A DNA stretch of 64,000 nt from Rossellomorea marisflavi (GCF_001274775.1 NZ_LGUE01000001.1:776334-840333), one strand, 5' to 3'; shown: positions 53,004 through 61,916, counted from the stretch's first letter. Notes: a model not told the origin generated them from the letters alone. A program made the numbers and translations.

Positions 53004-54917
53004 ATGCATCGATTTATACAATTCAATGATGAGCGCATCGATTCCTTTCTCTTCATGGAGATGGCCGACCTGGCGAAAACCCTCTCAAAGAATGGTGAAA
53101 TGTCCTTGAAATATGGTCCATTTTCCTATCTGGATCCGAAAAATGAAGTCGTCTATGTCAGTCATTTTTGGGATCACCGGGATAAAAGGGACGAGACCTA
53201 TGGGTTGAAAAGCGATGTGTATCTTCGCACGATCGGGAATCTTGAACACACAGAAAGGAAAACGGTGGAACGCTATCTACGAGCAATCGACCGGTCACCT
53301 GTGAAGCGTTTCGCCAAACAGCTCTTTGTAATTGGGGAAGAAGTAAGGCTCGAGGAAATCTGCAAATCGGAGCGTCCTGGTACGAAGGCATCATTCAGTG
53401 TGAGGAGAAGGATCTATCGGCAATTTTTTGATGCGCAGCTAAAAGTGAATTTGACGAAAAGCGTATTTACAGATGCGTTGTTCAACCAGCTGTTTTTGCT
53501 CCTTCATGCACAATCACCCTTGGAGGAAGCGGCGGCCATTTCGGAGGAGATCGATCTCATGATGCCCTTCCTAGAGCGGCAGCTATCCCTTCTATACGAA
53601 ACAAAATCCACCTCCGACGTTGTGAAGGTGTGTATGGAAATGGTCGAGGTATGTGAAGACGTATTGAAGAAGGATATGCTGAATGAATACTTCCATCTCC
53701 CGGAAGATGTATATGATGATGAGGCGGACCAAACGTTTGATGATCTGAAACGCCAGGATCCCCTTGCGAACGATGATGTTCTTGAGGAGGAGAGTACAGG
53801 GGAAGAGGAGATCATGGATGAGGAGTTCCGCACCTGGCATCGGGAATCCGAAGAGAAAGGGGAATCATTCCTGCAATTCGATTTGGATCAGGGAAGTTCC
53901 TCCGATCTCATGGGAGAAGGTGTACGGGAAGGAGAAGACGGGGACCAGGCCATGGCCATGGTACAGGGTACATCCAAACAAACCGACCGTGAGATCTACG
54001 AGACTCCTAAAGCGGTCGATCAAGAGCATGAAGAGCGTGGCATGGGAGATCACCCGTATGGAAAGGAAAATCGTTATGCAGAAGCGGTCTTTCTTGCTCC
54101 AGATGTACCATCTTCAGAAGACAAGGCAGCGTATGGTGTGAATAAGGCAGCGGTATTCACCTATAAGAAAAAGCTCCAGAAGATGATCGAAAAGACTCTG
54201 GAGCATAAAAGGATCCAGCCGAGAACGGATCTCCACTTCGGCAGGTTGAATAAAAAACTCCTGAGGCTCCTTACAGATGATGTGCCCAGATTGTTCTACA
54301 AAAAACATGATCCTTCCACCGAGCTGGACGCCGTGTTCTCCCTTCTGGTGGATTGTTCTGGATCCATGTTTGATAAAATGGAGGAGACAAAGCTTGGAAT
54401 CACATTATTCCACGAATCGTTGAAAGGGGTCAGGGTGCCTCACGAAGTGGTAGGGTTCTGGGAAGATACCAATACCGCTACTTCCCATTCTCAGCCCAAC
54501 TATCTTAAACCGGTCCTTGAATTCCAGTCATCCCTGAAGCCGTCCAGTGGTCCAGAAATCATGCAGCTTCATCCTGAAGAGGACAATAGGGACGGATTCG
54601 CCATCAGATTGATGACAGATCGGATCCTGCAAAGAGGAGAGAAGCAAAAGTTCCTTTTGGTCTTCTCAGACGGAGAGCCGGCTGCCATGGATTACGAGCA
54701 AAATGGCATCGTCGATACCCATGAGGCCGTTCTTGATGCCCGCAAAAAAGGAATCGAAGTCATCAATGTTTTCCTCGCCAACGGAGAGATTGACGAAGGT
54801 CAACGGAAAACGATTCAGAACATATATGGGAACTACAGTATCCTGGTGTCGGATGTATCAGAGCTTCCTGATGTGCTTTTCCCACTTCTGAGGAAACTGT
54901 TGATCAGCAGCATTTAA
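53004..54917 (+). CDS. yojO: VWA-domain partner of the MoxR ATPase (NorD-like)
   Basis: 637 residues, the same length as B. subtilis YojO. Long helical N-terminal part, an acidic low-complexity middle (about 235-330, many Glu/Asp), then a C-terminal von Willebrand A domain with MIDAS motif DCSGSMFDK and LVFSDGEP. GAGGGG upstream of ATG 53004, 10 bases after yojN. Confidence 0.87.
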   Translation: MHRFIQFNDERIDSFLFMEMADLAKTLSKNGEMSLKYGPFSYLDPKNEVVYVSHFWDHRDKRDETYGLKSDVYLRTIGNLEHTERKTVERYLRAIDRSPVKRFAKQLFVIGEEVRLEEICKSERPGTKASFSVRRRIYRQFFDAQLKVNLTKSVFTDALFNQLFLLLHAQSPLEEAAAISEEIDLMMPFLERQLSLLYETKSTSDVVKVCMEMVEVCEDVLKKDMLNEYFHLPEDVYDDEADQTFDDLKRQDPLANDDVLEEESTGEEEIMDEEFRTWHRESEEKGESFLQFDLDQGSSSDLMGEGVREGEDGDQAMAMVQGTSKQTDREIYETPKAVDQEHEERGMGDHPYGKENRYAEAVFLAPDVPSSEDKAAYGVNKAAVFTYKKKLQKMIEKTLEHKRIQPRTDLHFGRLNKKLLRLLTDDVPRLFYKKHDPSTELDAVFSLLVDCSGSMFDKMEETKLGITLFHESLKGVRVPHEVVGFWEDTNTATSHSQPNYLKPVLEFQSSLKPSSGPEIMQLHPEEDNRDGFAIRLMTDRILQRGEKQKFLLVFSDGEPAAMDYEQNGIVDTHEAVLDARKKGIEVINVFLANGEIDEGQRKTIQNIYGNYSILVSDVSELPDVLFPLLRKLLISSI

Positions 54918-54982
54918 CCGTGTGTCTGGGTTAAGGTGACGATTTTTAGAGGTCGGACGCACCGTAAACAGATATATTCCAT

Positions 54983-55022
54983 ATGAAAAAACCGAGCGAT
55001 CCTATGATCGCTCGGTTTTTTT
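54983..55022 (+). terminator. Bidirectional terminator
   Basis: AAAAAACCGAGCGATC pairs with GATCGCTCGGTTTTTT around CTAT, at the convergent ends of yojO and yaaN. Confidence 0.9.
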
Positions 55023-55028
55023 GCTTGA

Positions 55029-56162
55029 TTATTTTCTGATTTCGATGAGTTTTTGCTTCAGTTCCTGCTCCATCGTAACCATTTCCTGCTCGGCCTGCTG
55101 GCGCTTTTGTCGCCCCTCTGCCTGTATGGCCAAGGTCTCTTCGATTGTTGTGATAAGATTTTCCTGCGTTTTCTTCAACGTCTCGATATCGATGATGCCT
55201 CGCTCATTTTCTTTTGCTGTTTCGATGCTGTTGACTTTCAACATCTCTGAGTTCTTCAGAAGGAGATCATTGGTTGTCTGCGATACCTGTTTCTGAGCTG
55301 TGACGGCTTTTTGCTGATTCAGCAGGGTAAGGGCGATGGCAATCTGATTCTTCCATAGCGGGATGGCCGTGAGGACCGATGCCTGGATTTTCTCAGCAAG
55401 TGCCTGATTGGTGTTCTGGATAAGGCGGATCTGAGGAGCGGATTGAATCGTCATCTGCCGGCTCAGCTTAAGGTCGTGGATCCGCTTTTCCAATCGGTCA
55501 AGAAACTGGGTGGTGTCATTGACTTCCTGGTATAAGAGCTCGTCGCCGCTTTCTTCTGCCTTTTTCCTGAGTGTCGGAAGGAGGGTCCCTTGAATCTCAT
55601 CCCGTTTATATTCGGCCGCTGCAATATACATATTGAGGGCGTGGAAGTAGTCTTTATTTTTTTCATACAGCGTCTCAAGGAGGCGATTGTCGTCCATCAG
55701 GGTCTTTTTAGAATGCTCGAGTCTGACCGAGATCCTGTCGATTTGAGATCCGATCTTCTGATACTTGGAAAGGACTTCCTGGATGGATGATGAGACTTTA
55801 CGGAACAACCGTTTGAAGACCCCTTTTTGCTTTGAATTCAATTCATCGGGGTTCATGAGCTCCAGTTTCTTCATGAGGTCCCCGAGCACGTCCCCGATCG
55901 GTCCGATATCCCGTTTTTGAACGTGATCAAGCATCGAGTTCGAAAAATTTGAGAGCTGGGATTGGGCGGCCGTCCCGTACTTCAGGATGGCTTCATAATC
56001 TTTGTAATCGATCTGTTCTGCGAGCTGCTTCGCCTTTTGCTGCTGCTCTTCTGGCAGGCGCTCCATGAGGCCGTTTGCCTTCTGAGGCTGCGGGGAGAGA
56101 CCCTCATCGAAGGGGTTTGATAATAGCTGATCAAGTTCCGAGTATTCTTTGCGTTGTTCCAT
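55029..56162 (-). CDS. yaaN: Toxic-anion-resistance/TelA-like protein
   Basis: 377-residue coiled-coil protein of the TelA/KlaA family, with no membrane segment; conserved core [17 protein letters not shown] and [20 protein letters not shown]. Associated with tellurite or envelope stress resistance; mechanism unknown. GGAGGA before ATG. It follows xpaC by 21 bases as in B. subtilis. Confidence 0.87.
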   Translation of the reverse strand: MEQRKEYSELDQLLSNPFDEGLSPQPQKANGLMERLPEEQQQKAKQLAEQIDYKDYEAILKYGTAAQSQLSNFSNSMLDHVQKRDIGPIGDVLGDLMKKLELMNPDELNSKQKGVFKRLFRKVSSSIQEVLSKYQKIGSQIDRISVRLEHSKKTLMDDNRLLETLYEKNKDYFHALNMYIAAAEYKRDEIQGTLLPTLRKKAEESGDELLYQEVNDTTQFLDRLEKRIHDLKLSRQMTIQSAPQIRLIQNTNQALAEKIQASVLTAIPLWKNQIAIALTLLNQQKAVTAQKQVSQTTNDLLLKNSEMLKVNSIETAKENERGIIDIETLKKTQENLITTIEETLAIQAEGRQKRQQAEQEMVTMEQELKQKLIEIRK

Positions 56163-56183
56163 GGGGGATTCCTCCAGTCGTCA

Positions 56184-56813
56184 TCATTTTATCGTTTTTT
56201 GTTCTTCCAATCTTTTTTTGGCAAAATCCAACTCAAAGTGAAGGGTGTCCATGTCATCGGCCAGTACCTTGCGCAGATCCTGCTCGAGTGAAAGGGAGAG
56301 TTCATCAAGTGTCGTCTTCGTCTGTTGAAGGGATCTGAATGCTTCCTTGTCTTTCCCTGGTTGGGACGCAAGAAACGTATACTTTTCAGTGATTTCAACA
56401 ACGGAATCAAGGTGGTAGTAGAAGAACGACTCTGCCTTGAAGAACCGCCGGGGCTCCCGTTTGGCAAGCTGGTAGATCCTCTTGCTCAATCGATTCAACT
56501 CAAGGATCTGCCTGAAGGCCCCAAGTGATCTAACCTTGAGCTGCTGCCTTTGCAATCTGTTTATTTTAAGTTTAGCTTCTTTTAGGTTCCTGGTGATGAA
56601 GAGATATTCCCTGCGGGTGATACCGTTCTTCTTAAGCCACACTTGCTTCTGGATCTGCTTCGTGGAATAGAAGGCGAGAAAGCTGGTACCGACGGCTGCC
56701 GGGACGGATATGAAAAATCCCAGGTCGAATGCCAGTAGATAGGTGAAGAATCCGGCTGCTCCCGCACCCCACCCGATTCCTGATCTCGTCAAGACTTGTA
56801 GAAATGTATTCAT
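56184..56813 (-). CDS. xpaC: XpaC family membrane protein
   Basis: 209 residues, two short hydrophobic segments at the N-terminus (IGWGAGAAGFFTYLLAF and LGFFISVPAAVGTSFLAF), then a long helical cytoplasmic part. Family named for hydrolysis of the X-phos indicator in B. subtilis; the real role is probably in envelope stress with YaaN. AAGGGG upstream of the ATG. Preceded by an ECF-type promoter. Confidence 0.87.
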   Translation of the reverse strand: MNTFLQVLTRSGIGWGAGAAGFFTYLLAFDLGFFISVPAAVGTSFLAFYSTKQIQKQVWLKKNGITRREYLFITRNLKEAKLKINRLQRQQLKVRSLGAFRQILELNRLSKRIYQLAKREPRRFFKAESFFYYHLDSVVEITEKYTFLASQPGKDKEAFRSLQQTKTTLDELSLSLEQDLRKVLADDMDTLHFELDFAKKRLEEQKTIK

Positions 56814-56846
56814 CTCATCTACCCCTTAAAAAATATGCTGACTGTC

Positions 56847-56875
56847 TATACGTTCCGGTGATAAAAAAGGTTTCA
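56847..56875 (-). promoter_or_regulatory. ECF sigma (SigW-like) promoter of xpaC-yaaN
   Basis: On the minus strand TGAAAC (56870-56875), 17-base spacer, CGTATA (56847-56852). This is the SigW/SigM/SigX pattern, and xpaC-yaaN belongs to the SigW regulon in B. subtilis. Confidence 0.72.
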
Positions 56876-57063
56876 TCTGCTGTCTCTATTGTAGAACAAT
56901 CGCAGTGAAATTGGAAATCCGTAACCCTTGCGACCGCAAAATATGTCATTATCTGACAATATTCTTTCAATTTCTTAACAAATCACTGGGAATAGTGTTT
57001 AAGCACTTCAATTTTTTGATAGAATGATTGAGGTGTAAACATTGAAATGACAGGTGAGTGGAC

Positions 57064-58245
57064 ATGATGAAACGAATCGCAGCAGCCGCTTTATTATTCG
57101 GCTTATGTTCTGCAACGACAGCGACTGCCGAAGAGGCACCCGCAAAAAAACCAACAAATGTCTACAGCGAGACCGCTGTAGTTTTGGATACGAATACAGA
57201 CAGCCTCCTTTATTCCAAAGATGCCGAGAAGAAAATGTACCCGGCTAGCATCACCAAAATCGCCACAGCCATCTATGCAATCGAGCACAGTGCCCTCGAT
57301 GAAGAGGTGACGATCAGCCGAAAGGCAGCCAGCACTGATGGATCGACCGTGTACTTGGAAGAAGGGGAAAAGATGAGCATGGAACAGCTGCTCGAAGGAC
57401 TTCTCATCAATTCCGGGAATGACGCCGCAGTGGCCATTGCGGAGCATGTCGCAGGATCGGAGGATGAATTTGTCGACAAACTGAATACGTTCTTGAAGGA
57501 AAAGGCAGGAGTGGAGCACACCCACTTTACAAACGCCCATGGATTATTCGACAAAAATCACTATACGACAGCCAAAGATATGGCAGAAATCACACGCTAT
57601 GCCATGCAGAATGATACATTCAGAAGTCTTTTCGGCATCCAATCTATGGATTGGTCTTCAGAAAGCTGGGATACCACCTTGTACAATGCCCACAAAATGG
57701 TGAAGGGAGAGCTTCCTTACCCTGAGGTGACCGGTGGAAAGAACGGATTTGTTGATGAATCCAGGCATACCCTCGTAACAACGGCTGAAAAAGATGACGT
57801 TTCTCTTGTCGTCGTGACGATGAAGGCTCAATCTAAACCGGCCATATACGATGATACGAAGAAACTTCTCGATTACGGACTGGACAGATTCACTTCGGAG
57901 TACATCCCGAAGGATACGGTGTTCACATTCGATGGGAAGCGTTTCAGACTTACAAGTGACTTTCATTATACCCAGCCAATCAATGGCCGTATCAGCGAGA
58001 AAATGAGCGCGGACGGGCTTCTGACACTGTTTAACAGAGACGGGGACGAGATCACGTCCACGAAATTGGAACGGATCGACGCCTCCTCAGATCTGCAACA
58101 GGATCATGCCCTTGCAACAAATGGACCGGGAACCGTTCACAATGGCTCCCCTGAAAAAGGATATATCATGCTGCCATTTTATCTTTATCTCATCATCATG
58201 GTCATTGCAGGTACTACCTTTATGAGGAGAAGAAATGCTCAATAG
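57064..58245 (+). CDS. D-alanyl-D-alanine carboxypeptidase (DacF-like) with altered KTG box
   Basis: Class A-like low-molecular-mass PBP of 393 residues. Signal peptide about 1-23, then the transpeptidase fold with SITK (S62, K65) and SGN (S117-N119). The third motif reads GGKNGF (K226-N227-G228) where KTG is usual. A PBP5-like C-terminal domain (YIPKDTVFTFDGKRFRL onwards) and one membrane helix near the end follow (MLPFYLYLIIMVIAG). Trims pentapeptides in peptidoglycan. ATG 57064 fits AGGTGA. No clear promoter seen. Confidence 0.83.
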   Translation: MMKRIAAAALLFGLCSATTATAEEAPAKKPTNVYSETAVVLDTNTDSLLYSKDAEKKMYPASITKIATAIYAIEHSALDEEVTISRKAASTDGSTVYLEEGEKMSMEQLLEGLLINSGNDAAVAIAEHVAGSEDEFVDKLNTFLKEKAGVEHTHFTNAHGLFDKNHYTTAKDMAEITRYAMQNDTFRSLFGIQSMDWSSESWDTTLYNAHKMVKGELPYPEVTGGKNGFVDESRHTLVTTAEKDDVSLVVVTMKAQSKPAIYDDTKKLLDYGLDRFTSEYIPKDTVFTFDGKRFRLTSDFHYTQPINGRISEKMSADGLLTLFNRDGDEITSTKLERIDASSDLQQDHALATNGPGTVHNGSPEKGYIMLPFYLYLIIMVIAGTTFMRRRNAQ

Positions 58246-58349
58246 CCCCTCCTTAAGAAAAAACGAGGGTTAGAAAAAATAATAAGATACCATTTCGTGA
58301 CGGACACTTTCAGAGCAGGTTCTTTATACCGTTTATGATTACCATGTAA

Positions 58350-58458
58350 GACTTCGCTTTCCGCGGGTAGCCTGTGAGCCTCCTCGGCAAGCCTGCTGGG
58401 TATCAATTCAGCTACTCTTGCCGCAGGATTCTTCGTCTTGCACTCCAATCAACCGCTA
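58350..58458. repeat. Bacillaceae intergenic repeat element
   Basis: CTTCGCTTTCCGCGGG, then GTGAGCCTCCTCGGC, CCGCAGGATTCTTCGTCTTG and CACTCCAATCAAC form a pattern I know as a multicopy non-coding repeat in Bacillus and relatives. This copy is slightly degenerate in the middle. It fills most of the 310-base gap between the dac gene and yidC2; no gene is seen in that gap. Confidence 0.7.
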
Positions 58459-58489
58459 GAAACATTTTAAAGGCTCATGAAACAAAATA

Positions 58490-58537
58490 AAAACCCGAAA
58501 CCCTTTTCCAGATATAAGGAAAAGGGTTTCGGGTTTT
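58490..58537 (-). terminator. Terminator of mifM-yidC2
   Basis: A 20-bp perfect stem (58490-58509 with 58518-58537), followed on the minus strand by TATTTTG. Confidence 0.85.
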
Positions 58538-58554
58538 ACTATGACAAAAATTTA

Positions 58555-59325
58555 TTACTTTGCAGGTTCTGATTCTTTCTCAACGGCCTTTGGTGCGTAA
58601 AGCTTTTTCCCGATAAGCGTCTGGACGATCAGGAAGGCTCCACCTGCTGCCCAGTAGAGGGGAAGGGCCGATGGCGCATTCAATGAGAATATGAAGATCA
58701 TGACAGGTGAGAGAAGACCAAGGATCTTCATCTGCTTCTGCTGCTCAGGAGTCATGCCGATCAGGGTCACCCTCGACTGAACAAGGTAGACAATTCCGGC
58801 GATGACGGCCATGGCGATATTCGGTTCTCCGAGATTGAACCATAGAAATGAGTGATCGGCAATTTCTGTAGAAGAGCGTATGGCATAATACAGACCGATA
58901 AGAATCGGTGTCTGGATGATTAAAGGGAGGCAGCCCATGTTCAGTGGATTGACGCCATGCTTTTGGTATAACTGCATCATTTCCTGCTGCAGTTTCTGCT
59001 GCTCTTCCTTATTCTTCGTTTCTTTGATCTTTTTCTGGATAGCCGTCATTTCAGGCTTCATCACGTCCATCTTCACTTTCATTTCCTGCTGATTTTTATA
59101 GGTGCGCAGCATGAATGGAAGCAAGATCAAACGAATAAGAATCGTGATTACGATGAGAGCCAGTCCAAAGTTTCCACCTAGGAATGTGCCGATCTCGTGA
59201 ATCAGGTAGGCAAAGGGATTGACGAAATAATCATGGAAGAATGCCCCGTCAGTCGTAGCGCTCTGACATCCCCCGAGTGTGATGGCGGTTATGAGTACAA
59301 GTAATGATATCGTTAATTTCTTCAA
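58555..59325 (-). CDS. yidC2: Membrane protein insertase YidC2
   Basis: 256-residue Oxa1/YidC insertase. Lipobox LGGC with Cys20, five membrane helices, the groove arginine in ITILIRLILLPF, the coiled cytoplasmic loop with EEQQKLQQEMMQLYQKHGVNP, and a basic tail. TTG start with AAGGAGG 9 bases upstream, but that site is held in a hairpin with the end of the upstream ORF. This is the YqjG (MifM-controlled) paralogue by position; SpoIIIJ is expected elsewhere. Confidence 0.93.
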   Translation of the reverse strand: MKKLTISLLVLITAITLGGCQSATTDGAFFHDYFVNPFAYLIHEIGTFLGGNFGLALIVITILIRLILLPFMLRTYKNQQEMKVKMDVMKPEMTAIQKKIKETKNKEEQQKLQQEMMQLYQKHGVNPLNMGCLPLIIQTPILIGLYYAIRSSTEIADHSFLWFNLGEPNIAMAVIAGIVYLVQSRVTLIGMTPEQQKQMKILGLLSPVMIFIFSLNAPSALPLYWAAGGAFLIVQTLIGKKLYAPKAVEKESEPAK

Positions 59326-59331
59326 TGATGT

Positions 59332-59383
59332 GTTCCTCCTTGAGTAATTGGATTGTTAAATGGATAGACAATCCATGGAGGAC
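59332..59383 (-). promoter_or_regulatory. Hairpin sequestering the yidC2 ribosome site
   Basis: On the minus strand TCCTCC (59377-59382) pairs with GGAGGA of the yidC2 Shine-Dalgarno (from 59339 down), and TGGATTG (59369-59375) pairs with CAATCCA (59349-59355). The 5' arm is made of the last sense codons of the mifM-like ORF, whose stop lies in the loop. Confidence 0.8.
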
Positions 59384-59640
59384 GGTTCATCACTTTCTGC
59401 ATGATAAAAGAGGAATTTCATCATTTTGATCAATCTGGTGCCGACCGTATCATTCTGGTCTGTCTGTACTTCCGCGACCCTTTGTACCCCATCGATCCGT
59501 TTATAGGGTGAGTGGGAATAAAGCTTGAACGGAGAAGGGAATTGATTCAGGAACAGGATCAGGATGAATAACAGCAGGATGCTGAAGTGGATCGGGCTCA
59601 GATAAAAATCAATGAACTCCTGCATAAAAAGAATAGACAA
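59356..59640 (-). CDS. mifM: MifM-like translation-arrest leader peptide
   Basis: 94-residue ORF directly upstream of yidC2. It has one N-terminal hydrophobic segment (IHFSILLLFILILFL), a polar middle, and a C-terminal RLIKMMKFLFYHAESDEPSS, which parallels the MifM arrest region (Arg, hydrophobics, then an acidic cluster near the end). In B. subtilis MifM stalls the ribosome when membrane insertion fails, opening the hairpin over the yidC2 site. Start TTG 59640 with AAAGGAG 10 bases upstream; ATG 59625 has no site. Overall sequence identity to B. subtilis MifM looks low. Confidence 0.8.
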   Translation of the reverse strand: MSILFMQEFIDFYLSPIHFSILLLFILILFLNQFPSPFKLYSHSPYKRIDGVQRVAEVQTDQNDTVGTRLIKMMKFLFYHAESDEPSSMDCLSI

Positions 59641-59818
59641 TGGAGGTTGGCTCCTTTATTAAGAGGTCATACAAGTTAGAGTATACTTCTTCTGCAGGGA
59701 AAAATCCATGATTATCTATTGGATCTTGTCAGCCATTATCCTTCAAAGGACCGCCTCCACGCATTCACCAACCTCTGTACGGAAACACCGGAGTGAGGCA
59801 CCCACGGGGGAATCCTCC

Positions 59819-60271
59819 TCATTGAACGACAATGTAAGCAATCATGGGACCGTTCTGCTCCATTGTCTCATGCAGGTCGCATACGAGTTTATAGGTCCCT
59901 GGATCGGCAAAGGTATAGTGCACCACTGTTTCTTCCCCTTTTTTAACCACTCCGGTCACATTCGTTCCCTCAATATGAAAGGGATGCTCATGCCCGTTCA
60001 CTCCTAGGATCCGTAGTTCAACTTCTTTTCCGCTTTCAACGACGATGGTCCCGGGGTCCCATCGGTAAGCTTCGATCTTCTTCCCACCGGGGAGTTCTGA
60101 GGAGAATTCCCCAGTTACCAGTTGAAACACTTGGGCTTTGCCACCTGGGAGGGAAACGGTCGGATAGTCATTCCGATTCGATAAATACCATAGACTGGCT
60201 GCAGTCAATATCACCACCATCAGCAACCCTGTGATCAGGAATCTTCTTTTGGAAATGGAATAAAATTTCAT
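59819..60271 (-). CDS. Membrane-anchored cupredoxin
   Basis: 150 residues: N-terminal anchor (FLITGLLMVVILTAASLWYL), then a plastocyanin-like domain. Copper ligands are visible: His in NGHEHPFHI, then Cys, His and a later Met in LVCDLHETMEQNGPM. Probably an extracytoplasmic copper or electron-carrier protein. Start ATG 60271 with AGGGGTGA upstream; the open frame beyond is antisense to DUF1033. Confidence 0.82.
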   Translation of the reverse strand: MKFYSISKRRFLITGLLMVVILTAASLWYLSNRNDYPTVSLPGGKAQVFQLVTGEFSSELPGGKKIEAYRWDPGTIVVESGKEVELRILGVNGHEHPFHIEGTNVTGVVKKGEETVVHYTFADPGTYKLVCDLHETMEQNGPMIAYIVVQ

Positions 60272-60406
60272 GCGTTCACCCCTGTAGTGTTCTTGTCCTA
60301 TAACTATGCATCGCAGGACGAGAACTTGTCTCCGGCCAGGGGATAGAATTGAAATGTTTGCATTTTCCTTGTTTTTTTGTACAATTTGGGGAGAAGGAGT
60401 GGGAAT

Positions 60407-60760
60407 ATGGAATCGAATTGGAAAGTGGTCAAAACGAAAAGCGATGCTGAACCATGGTGGTTCTTTGAAAATTGGGAACGTGATATCGTGGAAGAATGGA
60501 CCTTCGACAATGACGTCGAGGCCATTGAAAAATATAAGGAACAGATCCACCATCACCGATCCCTATATCCGAATATGAAAGCCAAACATATTCATTCAAT
60601 TGCCTTTTGGAATCCGGAAGAAATTGAATTCTGCGAGGCCTGTGATGATGATCTTCAGCTATTCATCGGTCTGATCCTGTTCAAAGACGGGAAGCCGGCG
60701 GAACATCTGCCATCCAATGAACTGACCGAGGATCTCCGTGACTATATAACCAATCAGTAG
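60407..60760 (+). CDS. DUF1033 family protein
   Basis: 117 residues starting MESNWKVVKTKSDAEPWWFF, the usual opening of this small family in Bacilli (name from memory). Soluble, acidic, unknown function. Start ATG 60407 after GAAGGAG. Divergent from the cupredoxin gene. Confidence 0.75.
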   Translation: MESNWKVVKTKSDAEPWWFFENWERDIVEEWTFDNDVEAIEKYKEQIHHHRSLYPNMKAKHIHSIAFWNPEEIEFCEACDDDLQLFIGLILFKDGKPAEHLPSNELTEDLRDYITNQ

Positions 60761-60762
60761 GG

Positions 60763-60786
60763 GCCGACCAGTGTCGGCCCTTTTAA
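60763..60786. terminator. Bidirectional terminator
   Basis: GGGCCGA pairs with TCGGCCC around CCAGTG, then TTTT, between DUF1033 and the convergent gerC gene. Confidence 0.8.
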
Positions 60787-61916
60787 TTGATCACGCCGGT
60801 ACGGACGATTTCATTTTCGACGTTCACATGGAAGGTTGCTTTTTTGTAAATGTCTGTCCATTGTTTACGGGTCAGATCCTGATGTCCCCTAACGCTCATA
60901 TATTTCATCCCGAAACCGACGGGATCCGTATGATTTTCCTGCAGAAAAGAAAGGATCTCTTCTATGGACTCTTCCATCTTTTTGTTAATACTCCTTTCAA
61001 GCAGTTTGATGATTTTCGGGTTGCCAAGTTGAAGCTCCTCCGACATTTCCAGTAAGCGTGATTTGACCTTGAGGGTTATGTGGAAATCCGGCTCATCCCG
61101 GTCGGGCAACCGGATCTTGAAGGAAGACCGTATGCTGTCAAGGGTGATGAACAGATTCTCCTCCGATTGATCTTCTCGGTCCCATTTGGATAGATGATCC
61201 TTGAAGGCTTCTAATGGCACACCCAATTCCACACTGCCGACTTCATTATTCTCAATAAGAGAGCGTATATAGAAAAATTTCTCCTTCCCGACGCTTTGGA
61301 CATAGCGATCTTGATCGAATAGAGCAAATCCCTCCACTCCCAGGTCTCCATTCGTGATCGACAGCATAGGCAGGATTGCATCCTTACCTACGCTTCCGTA
61401 GTCTGTAACGAATTCCTGCAGAGTCGGAGCGATGATCGCATCCCCTTCTACATTCTGCTGGATGAGATTATAAAGATACGTCCCTGTATTGGAAGGTTCT
61501 TCTTTCAAGGGGAACGTTAAAATTTCTTCAGCAGTCGATTCCGCCACAGCCAGGTACACCATATTGCCAATGGAGGAATCCCTTTCGAGTGTATCCACAA
61601 GGTGAGCGATTCCTTCTTCCGCGATATCCCTTCCGTAGACCGCGACCCTGAGCTGTCCGGATACGAGTTTATGATCGGTATCCAGGTTTTGAGAGAGCCT
61701 GACTCCCTTGGATGTCCGTGCGGTCGTGGTCAATGTTTTCTCTACTTCATCCATTGATGGGTTGAATTGATAAAGAACGGTGGTGCCTTTGATTTTATCA
61801 TCATCTGCTTTATCATAACCGACAGCCGTGATGAGCCCCAATTTTTCAAGATATTTGGTTTCTAAGCATCCTGTAAGCAAGAGCATGCTTGAGAAAAGAA
61901 TACAAAGAATTTTCAA
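60783..61916 (-). CDS. Germinant receptor C subunit (lipoprotein), receptor 2
   Basis: 377-residue GerC lipoprotein, lipobox LLTGC, then LETKYLEKLGLITAVGYDKA. TTG 61916 overlaps the B gene stop (TTGA), with AGGAGG 8 bases before. Distinct in sequence from the receptor-1 C subunit, so the two operons are not a recent duplication. Confidence 0.9.
   Translation of the reverse strand: MKILCILFSSMLLLTGCLETKYLEKLGLITAVGYDKADDDKIKGTTVLYQFNPSMDEVEKTLTTTARTSKGVRLSQNLDTDHKLVSGQLRVAVYGRDIAEEGIAHLVDTLERDSSIGNMVYLAVAESTAEEILTFPLKEEPSNTGTYLYNLIQQNVEGDAIIAPTLQEFVTDYGSVGKDAILPMLSITNGDLGVEGFALFDQDRYVQSVGKEKFFYIRSLIENNEVGSVELGVPLEAFKDHLSKWDREDQSEENLFITLDSIRSSFKIRLPDRDEPDFHITLKVKSRLLEMSEELQLGNPKIIKLLERSINKKMEESIEEILSFLQENHTDPVGFGMKYMSVRGHQDLTRKQWTDIYKKATFHVNVENEIVRTGVIN

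Noticed and set aside
60272-60556. 95-residue N-terminal extension of the cupredoxin
   Set aside because: Antisense to DUF1033 and without ribosome site; the signal-anchor begins properly at 60271.
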